From an uncultured Endomicrobiia bacterium (GTDB lineage: Bacteria; Elusimicrobiota; Endomicrobiia; Endomicrobiales; Endomicrobiaceae): a DNA stretch of 44,090 nucleotides. A model generated the notes under the pieces. That model worked only from the letters and a program-made list of their open reading frames with translations. It was not told the origin of the DNA and made no database searches. Shown here piece after piece: positions 18,184-27,653 of the stretch (position 1 is the first letter of the stretch; each line of letters begins with the position of its first letter). Position numbers and translations under genes: made by a program. The stretch is taken from positions 1-44,090 of the forward strand of contig CAJOJJ010000007.1 of the NCBI GenBank assembly GCA_905234925.1, in the 5' to 3' direction.

Positions 18184-19270
18184 ATGTTAAACGATTTTGT
18201 ATCAAGAGTATCTTCTCTTAGGAGGTCTCTTTGACATTGAAGGAAAAGTCAAAGAAATATCGGAGTTGGATAAACAAGTTACGGCACCTGGTTTTTGGAA
18301 CGACCAAAACAACGCTAAAAAAGTAATGCTGAAACATGATAATTTAAAAGAAATAGTAAACTCGTGGGAAAGTTTAAAAGCCCGAGTTGATTCTCTTGTA
18401 GAAATGGATGAATTTCTTCAGCAGGAACACGACGAAGAACTTCTTGCAGAGTTGGAAAAAGATAAAATAAAATTCGAATCCGATTTAAAAAATATGGAAA
18501 CTAAAACGAAACTTTCCGGCAAACATGATATGAACAATGCCATAGTTTCCATACATGCCGGAGCAGGCGGAACGGAGTCTTGCGACTGGGCGCAAATGCT
18601 TGTGCGTATGTATTCCCGTTGGGCGGAAAATAAAGGTTTTGAATTTACTACCGTAGATATTTTGGATGGCGACGAAGCAGGAATAAAAAGTATTACTTTT
18701 ATGATAAAAGGTAAATATGCTTACGGGTTAATGCAGGCTGAAATCGGAGTTCATCGTTTGGTACGAATTTCGCCTTTTGATGCTAATAAACGCAGACATA
18801 CATCTTTTGCAAGTGTTGACGTAATACCGGAAGTTGACGACGATATTGATATAGTAATAGAAGAAAAAGATTTAAGAATAGATACATATCGTTCAACGGG
18901 TGCAGGCGGGCAGCATGTTAATACTACCGACTCCGCAGTCAGAATTACCCACATCCCGACGAATATTGTTGCACAATCTCAAACCGAAAGAAGCCAGATA
19001 AAAAATAAAGCTACGGCAATGAAATTATTAAAAGCAAAACTTTACGAATTTGAGCAGGAAAAGCTTAGAAAATCTTATGAAAAACATTACGACGAAAAAG
19101 GTTTGATAGCTTGGGGCAGCCAGATACGTTCTTATGTTTTTATGCCGTATCAGCTTGTTAAAGACCACAGAACGGAATATGAAACATCTCAGGTTGATAA
19201 AGTTATGGACGGAGAAATTGACGATTTTATATCTTCTTATTTAAATTGGAAGTTAGAAAATAAAAAATAG
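18184..19270 (+). CDS. prfB: Peptide chain release factor 2, programmed +1 frameshift
   Basis: RF2 releases peptides at UGA and UAA. Translation starts at ATG 18184 (AAGGA 18172-18176) and meets an in-frame TGA at 18232-18234 after 16 codons. The classic RF2 recoding site is intact: Shine-Dalgarno-like AGGAGG (18220-18225), three bases, CTT, TGA, C. Slippage at CTT continues in the +1 frame at GAC 18233, giving SLRRSL then DIEGKVKEI. The body has SPF for stop recognition (RISPFDANKRR) and the catalytic GGQ (STGAGGQHVN). The site makes synthesis of RF2 depend on RF2 shortage. Naive calling would start it too late, at 18197. Confidence 0.96.
18220..18235 (+). promoter_or_regulatory. prfB autoregulatory frameshift site
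   Basis: AGGAGG, a 3-nt spacer, slippery CTT and TGA followed by C reproduce the known RF2 frameshift signal, with the same spacing as in Escherichia coli. Confidence 0.95.
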
Positions 19271-19292
19271 TTGAACATAGGAGGTTATTTCT

Positions 19293-20864
19293 ATGGAAAA
19301 ATTTTCTTTATTTGTTGACGGAAAGGATGTTGATACGGGTAAGTACGAATATTTTCCGTATGCCGATCAATACATTACCGACTTTAAAAAAACTTTTCAG
19401 ATTATGACAAAACTGAAAAAAGGCGAAACTCCCGAAGATACCGATAAGTATATTTTTGCCAGATACTGCGTAGGTGATAACGAGTTAAATAAGAAAGCTA
19501 TTGATGCCGCATACAGAGCTTCTAAAATAATGAGAGATATGCCCATAGCCAAAAGAAGAAAAATCCTTTACGATGTTCATAAACATTTAATGATAAACAG
19601 AGAGAAAATTCTTGAACTCCTTGCCATAGAAGGACATCCTAAAAAGCTTGCCGATTGGGAATTTTATGCAATGGATAATGCTTTCAGTAAGACGACGCTT
19701 GATTTATTTAAAGATAGTATTTGGGAAGAAGCCGGTTCTATGGCTGAAGAAAAAGTTTATTTGGTAAGAAAACCCGACGGTGTTGTGGTCCTTGTTCCTC
19801 CGAAAAATGCTGCAGCAAGCAATTCTCTTTCTGCCGCATATTGTTTCTTGGGCGGCAATGCCGTAATAGTAAAAGCACCTCTAAAAGCCCCTATCGCAAC
19901 ACTTTTTGTTTGGAAAAATGTCATAGGTGCTGCCCTTAAAGAAAATGGTGCTCCGGATGGAATAATGAGTATAATAACCGGAAATTCGAAAGTTATTATG
20001 GATGAATGGCTGGAGAATCCCAAGGTAAACGATATATTTTTCTTCGGAGAAAGCGAGAACGGTTTGGAAATAGCCAAACGTGCTCACAATTTTAATAAAA
20101 AGGCGATTCTTGAACTTTCGGGAAACGATAATATGTTTGTTTGGGACGGCTGTGATATAGACGGAGCAACAGATTCGGCGTTGGATGCTTTTTTAGGTTC
20201 TACTCAGATTTGTATGTTGCCTAAAAATCTTATCGTTCACGAACAAGCTTATGATAAATTTAAAGAAAAGCTTCTCAATAAAGTTGCGAAACTTAAGTTC
20301 GGGCTTCCTTCAAGCGAAGAAACATTTTTTACGCCTGTTGTAAAAATAAAAGATTGTCAGGAATTTTTGGAAGATGCTTTAAGTAAAGGAGCCAAACTTT
20401 TGTGCGGCGGTAAAAAAGTTGATCATACCGGCACTCCGACGGAGAGAGGCGTATATTTTCAGCCGACGCTTGTTGAGATAGAAACAGATAATCCCGAAAT
20501 GTTTAATATGAAAGTTATAAGAGAAGAAAATTTCTTTCCCGTTATTCCTATAGTAAAAGTAAAATCTTCAAAGAAAACAAAAAAAGAAATTGATGCTGAT
20601 ATTTTCAAAAAAATGCTTGATATTGCACATAAGAATGAATATGGTTTAAGAGCATCGGTTTGGGTAAAATCCGCATTTTATACAAGACAGTTTATGAAAA
20701 ATATTGATAACTGTGCATTGCTTAGAATAAACTCCAGACATATAGCTTTTTCGTTATATCTTCCCGGTCAGGGCGGAGTAGGTAAAACAGGCGGTCCTTA
20801 CGGAGAAGCCAGTTTCTTGGTGCAAAAAACTACACATTTACAAGGAATAAGTTTAACAAGATAA
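19293..20864 (+). CDS. Aldehyde dehydrogenase family protein
   Basis: This 523-residue NAD(P)-dependent aldehyde dehydrogenase has the catalytic Glu274 (LELSGND) and nucleophile Cys307 (STQICMLPKN) at the spacing usual in the family. The cofactor-binding stretch includes VPPKNAAASNSLSAA and VIVKAP. The usual FTGS motif is FFGES here. An N-terminal extension of about 60 residues (YFPYADQYITDFKKTF) precedes the family core. The substrate cannot be inferred. GGAGG (19281-19285) supports ATG 19293. It ends one base before the histidine kinase gene, so the two are very likely co-transcribed. Confidence 0.88.
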   Translation: MEKFSLFVDGKDVDTGKYEYFPYADQYITDFKKTFQIMTKLKKGETPEDTDKYIFARYCVGDNELNKKAIDAAYRASKIMRDMPIAKRRKILYDVHKHLMINREKILELLAIEGHPKKLADWEFYAMDNAFSKTTLDLFKDSIWEEAGSMAEEKVYLVRKPDGVVVLVPPKNAAASNSLSAAYCFLGGNAVIVKAPLKAPIATLFVWKNVIGAALKENGAPDGIMSIITGNSKVIMDEWLENPKVNDIFFFGESENGLEIAKRAHNFNKKAILELSGNDNMFVWDGCDIDGATDSALDAFLGSTQICMLPKNLIVHEQAYDKFKEKLLNKVAKLKFGLPSSEETFFTPVVKIKDCQEFLEDALSKGAKLLCGGKKVDHTGTPTERGVYFQPTLVEIETDNPEMFNMKVIREENFFPVIPIVKVKSSKKTKKEIDADIFKKMLDIAHKNEYGLRASVWVKSAFYTRQFMKNIDNCALLRINSRHIAFSLYLPGQGGVGKTGGPYGEASFLVQKTTHLQGISLTR

Positions 20865-20865
20865 T

Positions 20866-23034
20866 ATGAATTATTATGCACTTTGTCCGTCAATAGTTAC
20901 TGCATTTGTTTTAATATTGGGATTTTTTGTCCTGTTTAAGAATAGAAAAAACAGATTGAACCTTCTTTATTTCTATCTGTCGATTTCTCTTTTTATTTGG
21001 CTTTTCTTTTTCTCTTTAATGTATTGGAATACAGGGAAATATGAGTTGTCTTACTTTTTTGCAAAACTTGGTTTTATCGGTGTTATATTAACACCTGTCA
21101 GTGCACTTCATTTTATCGCAGAATTTTTAAATAGTCGTATAAAAAATTATGCTGTTTATTTTTATTTGGCAACCATTCCCGTAATAATTATCAATTTCTC
21201 GTCGCATTTGATATACAGCGGATTAAGTTTAAATTTTTGGGGCTATTATCCTATAGCAGGTAAAATTTATTTTATTGCATTGTTTCAGTTTGTTGCAACA
21301 TTTCTTGTTGCAACGATTGTTCTTCTTAAATACTTCTTTAATAAAAATGTAAATTTGGTAAAGAAAGAACAGATAAAATATTTGATAATGGCATTTTCCA
21401 TTGCTCTTCTTGCATCGGGAGATTATATAATAAAATATCCGGGAATAAATTTTTATCCGTTTGGTTATATTGTAGTTATTTTCTTTAGTTTTTTGATGGC
21501 ATTAAATGCAATAAGAAATAATTTAATGGATATCAGACTCGCTATTACTAAAAGTTCGATATTTTTTGCTTTATATGTTGTGGTGCTTGGTATTCCTATT
21601 TACTTCGGTTTTGTTTTGGATCAATGGATAATAGCTTTTTTTCTTGTTTTTATTTTTTCATCGGTTGCCCCTGTTGCGTTAAGAGCATTGCAAAAGAAAG
21701 CGGAAAAAATTCTTCTTTCCGAACAGGAAAAGTATCAGCAACTTTTGATTCAGGCTTCCAAAGGTATGATAGAACAGCATGAAATAAAAAAACTTTCACA
21801 GCTTATAGTAAGAATAATAAAACAATCCGTCAAAATTAAGTTTGTCGTTTTGTATATTTTTGACGAAGATAAAAATTGTTTTTACAATGTGGCCTCAAGA
21901 ACAAGCGGAGATAAGAAAATAAATTCTGTCAGAATAGAAAAAGATAGTCCGATAGTAAGATATATGAAATTTAAAAATTCTCCGTTTTTATATTTCGGAT
22001 TAAGAGATGTGTTAAAAAAAGGTTTTTCCGAAATATGCAGTGATATTAATTTGATAGTTCCGTCAATATTCAGGGATGAAGTTTTAGGTTTTCTTCTCCT
22101 TGGAGAAAAAGAAAATAAAACTTTATACTCGTCAAAAGATATGGACTTATTTAAAACATTGGCAAATCAGGCTTCTCTCGCAATAGAAAACTGTTTCTTT
22201 TTGGAAAAATCCAAACATCAACAGGAAAAACTTTTTGAAGCTGAAAAACTTGCTTCTATCGGTGGTATGGCGGACGGTATGGCTCATCAGATAAGGAACA
22301 GATTGAACAGTTTTAATCTTGCTGCCGAAACGCTTCAATTTGATATTGATGATTTGTCTTCATTGGATAAAACTCTGACCGATAAAGCAAACGTAAAAGA
22401 TATAATAACCGATATGACGTCAATAATTACGTCAATAAAAAACAATGTTCAAAAAACAAATACGATACTTACGGGAATTTTAAATTTTGCAAAACACAAG
22501 GAATCCGATGCCGTTTTTGAATATTTTTCATTAAAAGAAATTGTAAATGCCGCTATTCTTCTTGTGGAAGTAAAACACCATAAAGAAAAAATTCCGATTA
22601 CTGTTGATGTTCCCGAAAATGATAGTATATACGGAATAAAATATCAGTTGCAGGAGGTTTGTTTTAATTTTATTGATAATGCTTTGGAAGCAGTCGTTGA
22701 AAAACAACAGCATTTAATTAATAAATTTTTTAACGATATTAAGGAAGAAAATTATGTTCCGAAAATAAAAGTTTCTTTAAATTTTGCAGATAAAAACAGA
22801 TATCAAATTATTTTTCAAGATAACGGGATAGGGGTTAAAGAAGAAAATAAACCCAAGATTTTCTCGGCATTTTTTACTACCAAACCGTCGAGTAAATCAG
22901 GTTCGGGTATAGGTTCTTATGTTGCAAGAAGAATGATTTGCGAAGCACATAAAGGTGATATAAAGTTTGATTCCGTGTACGGCAAAGGCACAACTTTTAT
23001 AATAACCCTGCCGATGTCCCAAAAAATTGCCTAG
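20866..23034 (+). CDS. Sensor histidine kinase (7TM, GAF, HisKA, HATPase)
   Basis: The 722-residue protein has about eight N-terminal membrane helices (to about residue 270) like the histidine-kinase 7TM sensor module. A GAF-like domain follows (about 285-455, VVLYIFDEDKN to LFKTLANQASLAIENC), then an H-box with His474 (MADGMAHQIRNRLNS). The ATPase domain has the N-box NFIDNALEAV, DNGIGV, FFTTK and GSGIGSYVARRM. The H-box resembles NtrB-type kinases. No response regulator gene is in the window, so it is an orphan kinase here. It follows the aldehyde dehydrogenase by 1 bp. Its last codons and stop are inside a 10-bp micro-palindrome (23021-23043). Confidence 0.92.
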   Translation: MNYYALCPSIVTAFVLILGFFVLFKNRKNRLNLLYFYLSISLFIWLFFFSLMYWNTGKYELSYFFAKLGFIGVILTPVSALHFIAEFLNSRIKNYAVYFYLATIPVIIINFSSHLIYSGLSLNFWGYYPIAGKIYFIALFQFVATFLVATIVLLKYFFNKNVNLVKKEQIKYLIMAFSIALLASGDYIIKYPGINFYPFGYIVVIFFSFLMALNAIRNNLMDIRLAITKSSIFFALYVVVLGIPIYFGFVLDQWIIAFFLVFIFSSVAPVALRALQKKAEKILLSEQEKYQQLLIQASKGMIEQHEIKKLSQLIVRIIKQSVKIKFVVLYIFDEDKNCFYNVASRTSGDKKINSVRIEKDSPIVRYMKFKNSPFLYFGLRDVLKKGFSEICSDINLIVPSIFRDEVLGFLLLGEKENKTLYSSKDMDLFKTLANQASLAIENCFFLEKSKHQQEKLFEAEKLASIGGMADGMAHQIRNRLNSFNLAAETLQFDIDDLSSLDKTLTDKANVKDIITDMTSIITSIKNNVQKTNTILTGILNFAKHKESDAVFEYFSLKEIVNAAILLVEVKHHKEKIPITVDVPENDSIYGIKYQLQEVCFNFIDNALEAVVEKQQHLINKFFNDIKEENYVPKIKVSLNFADKNRYQIIFQDNGIGVKEENKPKIFSAFFTTKPSSKSGSGIGSYVARRMICEAHKGDIKFDSVYGKGTTFIITLPMSQKIA

Positions 23035-23287
23035 CAATTTTTTAATGTACAATGTATAATGTATAATGTACAATAAAAAGCAACGACAGAAAATCTGTCA
23101 TTCCGTGCATCTGCAACGCAGATAGACACGGAATCTATGTTAAAGTTCATTTACATTTTTTTTCAGTTGTCATTCCGGACTTGATCCGGTATATATGTTA
23201 TAAAAAATACCTTAAACATTTCAGCTCTTCAGTTTTTCAGCTGACGAAAAACAAAGTTTTGTCGAATCATCTAAAAAGAATAAAATT
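23021..23287 (+). repeat. Repeat mosaic between the kinase and the O-antigen ligase genes
   Basis: In order: AAAAAATTGC and GCAATTTTTT around CTA (23021-23043, covers the kinase stop). GTACAATG words (23046-23074). GACAGA and TCTGTC around AAA (23085-23099). A long GTCATT palindrome (23097-23142) with ATTCCGTG/CACGGAAT outside and ATCTGC/GCAGAT around AAC inside. A second GTCATT palindrome (23169-23199) with CCGGA/TCCGG around CTTGA. CAGCT words (23221-23243). An imperfect AAAAC-AAA-GTTTT hairpin (23243-23263). No coding signal. Confidence 0.75.
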
Positions 23288-24922
23288 ATGAATATCTTTA
23301 GTAGAATAGTATTTGTATGTTTGTTCTTCTTTCTTCCGCTGGCTTTCGCAGGTACGGAAAGTTGGGCATTTTTTATTTTTCACGCATTAATAACATTTAT
23401 TTTTTGTTATATGCTTTTAACGATAAAATATTTTTATTTTACTAAAATTTCTAAAATAATATTTTCCATATTTTCAATATTGATACTTTTAGGTTTCCTG
23501 CAGAGTTTTAATTTTCACAATGTTGATGATACGGTATCTATAATTCCTTTTACGTTCTGCACCTTTTATACTTTTAAAGAAATTACTGCATTTTTTACAT
23601 ATGCATGCGTGTTTTTCATTGTTTTACAAACATTTCAAACTTTCAAGCAAATAAATAAATTAATTCTTGTAATTTTGTGTGCTTCTGCCGTTGTTATGGT
23701 GATAGGCTTACTCTATCAGAACGGTGAATATATTAAGTTTTTTTTGTTCGACAACAGTCGCGGTTCTTTTGGTCCGTTCGTCAACAGAAACAGTGCGGGA
23801 GCATTTTTGTCATTGTCATTTTTTGTTTCTTTTGCTTTTTTGTTTTCCAATATCTTCAAATACAAGAAAGAACATAAAAATAAACAGGAATTTGTTCTTA
23901 AAATTTCGATACAGTCGGTATTAACATTTTTACTTTTAATCAGCATAATTTTTGTTCGTTCAAGAGGTGTATATCTTGCAACTCTTATATCCCTTTTTAT
24001 AATGTTTTCTTTTATATCTTTTTATATTCCTCATCACGGAAAAACAAAAATTATATGTTTTATATCTACCGTAACGGTTTTCTGTTTATCCTGTTTTTTA
24101 ATTTATATAAATTGGGATGCAATAAGCGCATATACGCACAGAGTAAGTTTCGGCTTTTCGGAAGCAGCAAGACTGCAAATGTATTCGGCGGCGTTTGATA
24201 TGTTGAAAAAATATCCCGTTACGGGTGTAGGTTTTGCATCTTTTCCCGTAACGATAAAATATTTTCTGGACAATCCTTTCAATCAATGGGTAAGTTATTT
24301 GCACAACGATTGGCTGGAGCTTCTTCTTGATATCGGTTATATTTTTGGAACGGTAATAATAGGGTTAATAATTTATATAATTTATCTTTTTATTTCAAAT
24401 ACGGTAAATTTGAAGCGTGTAAAAAAATGTTTTTATCTCGGTATTTGCGGCGGTTTATTGTCATTCTGTATTTCAAGCGGTGTTGATTTTCATTTTCATA
24501 TTCCTGCCGACGCATTTTTATTTTTTACGGTTCTTGCATTGGCATCAACACTTTCGTTTCATAAAGCAAAAATATATATGGTAAAAATAAATATTCCGAT
24601 AAAAGTTTTATTAATTATTCTTTCGTTTATATTTTTATGTTTTTCTTTCAAAAATGCCGCAGCTTGGAAATTTATGACGTTTGCCGATAATTTGACTTTG
24701 GAAAATAAAATAGAATATTATCAAAAAGCTTTGAAATATTCTTCCGAACCGAGATACATACGCAAACTTATTTTCACGTATTACAATACAAAATTTTCAA
24801 GAACTCTTTCTGGGGAAGAAAAATCTGTTTATGCCGAGCAGGCTAATGTTTTTGCGGAAGGATATCTTGCAAAATATCCTTATGATAAAAAAATCTCCAA
24901 AATTTATCTGAATACTTTATAG
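23288..24922 (+). CDS. O-antigen ligase/polymerase-like membrane protein (Wzy_C family)
   Basis: A 544-residue membrane protein with about eleven hydrophobic segments. It has the O-antigen ligase (WaaL/Wzy) region: RSRGVYLATL, PVTGVGFASFP and, in the large periplasmic loop, YLHNDWLELLLDIGYIFG (about residue 338), followed by more helices. A C-terminal soluble tail of about 90 residues (ENKIEYYQKALKYSS) looks TPR-like. The family joins polysaccharide to lipid A core or polymerises repeat units; which, cannot be decided. The next gene encodes an initiating sugar-phosphate transferase, supporting a surface-glycan role. No clear Shine-Dalgarno precedes ATG 23288. Confidence 0.82.
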   Translation: MNIFSRIVFVCLFFFLPLAFAGTESWAFFIFHALITFIFCYMLLTIKYFYFTKISKIIFSIFSILILLGFLQSFNFHNVDDTVSIIPFTFCTFYTFKEITAFFTYACVFFIVLQTFQTFKQINKLILVILCASAVVMVIGLLYQNGEYIKFFLFDNSRGSFGPFVNRNSAGAFLSLSFFVSFAFLFSNIFKYKKEHKNKQEFVLKISIQSVLTFLLLISIIFVRSRGVYLATLISLFIMFSFISFYIPHHGKTKIICFISTVTVFCLSCFLIYINWDAISAYTHRVSFGFSEAARLQMYSAAFDMLKKYPVTGVGFASFPVTIKYFLDNPFNQWVSYLHNDWLELLLDIGYIFGTVIIGLIIYIIYLFISNTVNLKRVKKCFYLGICGGLLSFCISSGVDFHFHIPADAFLFFTVLALASTLSFHKAKIYMVKINIPIKVLLIILSFIFLCFSFKNAAAWKFMTFADNLTLENKIEYYQKALKYSSEPRYIRKLIFTYYNTKFSRTLSGEEKSVYAEQANVFAEGYLAKYPYDKKISKIYLNTL

Positions 24923-25067
24923 CCCCTTAATTTATCATTGCCGGTATCTTTGTCGTTTTCAATCATTCAATCTTCCAAATCCTTTGAGTTTTATTTCCAA
25001 ATATTGTATAATACATTTTAAACTTTTCAGCTGTTCAGCTAAAGATTTCTTTACAATTTGTAATATT
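24923..25067 (+). repeat. Intergenic gap before the sugar transferase
   Basis: Holds TTGCCGG and TTTGTCGTTTT linker words, AATC/AATCTTCC words (24961-24980), a promoter (24984-25012) and a short CAGCTGTT tract (25023-25040). No palindrome of the GTCATT type. Confidence 0.6.
24984..25012 (+). promoter_or_regulatory. Candidate sugar-transferase promoter (TTGAGT-17-TATAAT)
   Basis: TTGAGT (24984-24989, 4 of 6) and a perfect TATAAT (25007-25012) spaced 17 bp. A start near 25019 leaves a leader of about 49 nt that contains the CAGCTGTT tract. Confidence 0.6.
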
Positions 25068-26384
25068 ATGCGTATATTGTTTATAATATTCGATTTTATT
25101 TCTTTCATAGCGGCTGTCTTTCTCGGTTCGTTTATTCGAACCGGGCAGTATGATTATTTGTACGCAATAACGAATCTTGCAGTTTTAACTCCGTCTTTTT
25201 TTCTGTCAATATTCCTTTTATGGCTTTTCTCCTTTTATGAATTTGATTTTATTCATAAAAAACTTTTTAAATATCAAAACATAATTCTTATATTTATTTT
25301 AAACAGTTTCTTATCTGCGGGCTTGATTTACTTTACATCTACATTGTTCAAAACCGCCACTCCTAAAACAAATTTATTCATAATTTTAGCATTGTATTTT
25401 CTTATTGTTTATATTACCAGAAATATTTTTATCGGTATAAAGCTGAAACTTAAGAAAATAAATGTTGTTATTCTCGGGAAAAATCATACACTGGATACTA
25501 TTGTCGAAGAAGTTTCAAAATATTCCAATTATAATATTTTTTTAAATTCCGAAATCGTTGATACAAAAATTACAAAAACAATTCTGAAAAATTTTAGAAA
25601 GATATCTTTCGTTGTTGTATCAAGTGAACTTTTGTTTTCTAAAAAAAAGTGGCAGCAGGATTTTCTTCTTAAAGGTCTGGCTGTAATAAGCGAAATGACT
25701 TTTTTTGAAGATTTGTTCTGCCGAGTGCCTAAAATTGCATTTGGAGATACATTGTGGTTGTTGAAATATATCAGTGTCAGAAATACGGGCAGAAGCATAA
25801 AAAGATTCGTTGATATTTTTTTCTCGCTTTTGTTATTTCCTTTCTGCTTTATTGCAGGTTTAATAATATATTTGGCAATACTTATATTTGACAGACAGAA
25901 TCCTATATTCGTTCAAGTTCGTGTGGGAGTTAACGGCAAAATAATTGCTCTTTATAAGTTTAGAACTATGATAGCTGGGACTGAAAAATCTACGAAATTC
26001 GGTAAGGTTTTAAGAAGATTCCGTCTTGATGAAATTCCACAGATACTTAATATTTTAATGGGAGATACATCTTTCGTAGGACCTCGTCCGATATGGTCTA
26101 AAGAATACAGGTATCTCAATAAGTATATCCATAATCATAAGTTAAGAAATATTGTCCGTCCGGGGATTACAGGCTGGGCACAGTTGAACTATTCAGCACC
26201 GAATTTTTCAAAATTTATTGAAAATCCAAACGAGCAGAATGAAGCCAATTTTTTAAGAGCTTCGGAGAAGAGATTTGCTTACGACTTGTGGTATATCAAA
26301 AATCAATCGCTGTCTCTTGATTTGGAAATCTTTTTTAGAACAATAAAAAGGATGTTCATCTCAGATAAGAAAATTACAAAATAA
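25068..26384 (+). CDS. Polyprenyl glycosylphosphotransferase (initiating sugar transferase)
   Basis: The 438-residue membrane enzyme begins surface-glycan assembly by moving a sugar phosphate onto undecaprenyl phosphate. About four N-terminal helices and a CoA-binding-like middle are followed by the catalytic bacterial sugar transferase domain from about residue 240. It has RSIKRFVDIFFSLLL, PIFVQVRVG, LYKFRTM, RRFRLDEIPQILNILMGD, SFVGPRP and RPGITGWAQL. I use ATG 25068 because the longer frame from 24984 runs through the promoter and repeat words. No good Shine-Dalgarno is seen. The sugar is not predictable. Confidence 0.9.
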   Translation: MRILFIIFDFISFIAAVFLGSFIRTGQYDYLYAITNLAVLTPSFFLSIFLLWLFSFYEFDFIHKKLFKYQNIILIFILNSFLSAGLIYFTSTLFKTATPKTNLFIILALYFLIVYITRNIFIGIKLKLKKINVVILGKNHTLDTIVEEVSKYSNYNIFLNSEIVDTKITKTILKNFRKISFVVVSSELLFSKKKWQQDFLLKGLAVISEMTFFEDLFCRVPKIAFGDTLWLLKYISVRNTGRSIKRFVDIFFSLLLFPFCFIAGLIIYLAILIFDRQNPIFVQVRVGVNGKIIALYKFRTMIAGTEKSTKFGKVLRRFRLDEIPQILNILMGDTSFVGPRPIWSKEYRYLNKYIHNHKLRNIVRPGITGWAQLNYSAPNFSKFIENPNEQNEANFLRASEKRFAYDLWYIKNQSLSLDLEIFFRTIKRMFISDKKITK

Positions 26385-26626
26385 AACGACAGAAGATTGG
26401 ATGATTGGAAGATTGGATGAATACAGAAGTAACAAATTATAAATTGCCGTTTCATTTGTCGTTCCCGAAGAGCCGTTGGTCGGGAATCTATGTTAATAAA
26501 AACACATCTTTTCTTCCGACCATCCGACCATCCGAACCTCTGCCCCTCTGTGTTTTTTGTCGTTTGTCGTTTATTGTACATTGTATATTATACATTATAC
26601 ATTGTAGTTTTCGTCGTTTATTATCA
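26385..26626 (+). repeat. Repeat mosaic before the frameshifted gene
   Basis: GGAAGATTGGATGATT words (26393-26418), AAATTATAAATTG, and a GTCATT-type palindrome (26458-26495, CCCGA/TCGGG, tail AATCTATGTTA). CGACCATCCGAACC words follow (26518-26537), then TCGTTTGTCGTTT linkers and GTACATT words (26577-26606). The words continue into the start of the next reading frame. Confidence 0.7.
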
Positions 26627-27630
26627 TTGTACATTGTCGTTTTTCTTTCTTCCGTTGCTTTCGCCGATTTTACTCTCGGTATCTACGGCGTAAATGATGT
26701 AAATGAAATTCCAATCATAAAAAAAGCAGGGTTTAATACCGTCCAGACATATAATCAAAATCCCGAATATATATCTCGGCTTGCCGAAAAAGCCAAGCAA
26801 TACGATATGAAACTTCTTGTCTATCCAAACAGAATTATCGGTACCGATTACGAAAATGAAGCACACAAATATCCGATGTCTGCTTGGTATATTCTTGACG
26901 AACCTGATGTTAATCATGTTTCTTATGACAATATGATAGAAAGAGAGTCCGTCTGTAAAAATATTTTTCCAGAACATCAAACGGCATTTGTTATCGGGCA
27001 GGGAAAAACAAAAATTCCTTTTTATGATATTTGTGATATTTTAATGATGGATTGGTATCCCGTTCCTCATTTGCCGTTGGAAAGTTTCGGTGAAAATTTG
27101 AAGCAGGTTGTGCGGATAAACCTTTATGGGCGGTTGTACAGATTTTCGATTGGAAAGAGTTTAAACAATTTCGCCCGGATAATAACAGAATAGGCAGATT
27201 CCCGACAAGAGAAGAAATAAGGTTTATGTCTTATGATGCGTTGTTTAACGGAGCAACCGGACTGTTTTATTTTGTTTACAGGTCAAAAGGAAAGCCATTA
27301 CCGCAGTCAAGACCTGAAGAATGGAAATATATTTCGGAAGTAATACATGAACTTTCTTTTATGGGTAAAATTTTTGAAAACGGTAAACAAATAAAATCGC
27401 CGGTAAAAGTAAAGGAATCTTTAAAAGTTATGGCTTATGAATACGACGGAGAAAAATATATAATTATTGAAAATCCGACGAATGAAAACAAAACTATTCC
27501 AAAAAAATTTTATAATCAAAAAAAGTTTGAAGTTCTTTTTGAAAAGTTCGCAAATTTACAGGATATTATCCAAAAATCCAAAAACAATTTTAATCCGTAT
27601 AAGATATTAATATTTAAATGCAAATATTAA
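26627..27630 (+). pseudogene. Secreted TIM-barrel-like protein gene broken by a frameshift
   Basis: Two frames make one protein. The first encodes a short signal-like segment (YIVVFLSSVAFA) and a body DFTLGIYGVND, AGFNTVQTYNQN, AWYILDEPDVN, ILMMDWYPVPH. The second encodes DKPLWAVVQIFDWKEF, RFPTREEIRFMSYDALFNG and GLFYFVYRSKG. Continuity is restored if one base is added near 27108-27112, so the sequence has lost one base there (or there is an assembly error). The pattern resembles glycoside-hydrolase-type barrels, with DEP as a possible acid, but I do not recognise the family. The start is unclear: TTG 26627 lies in a GTACATT-type repeat, and the frame is open up to 26405. Confidence 0.65.
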
Positions 27631-27653
27631 GGTCGATATAGGCGTATGTTTCT

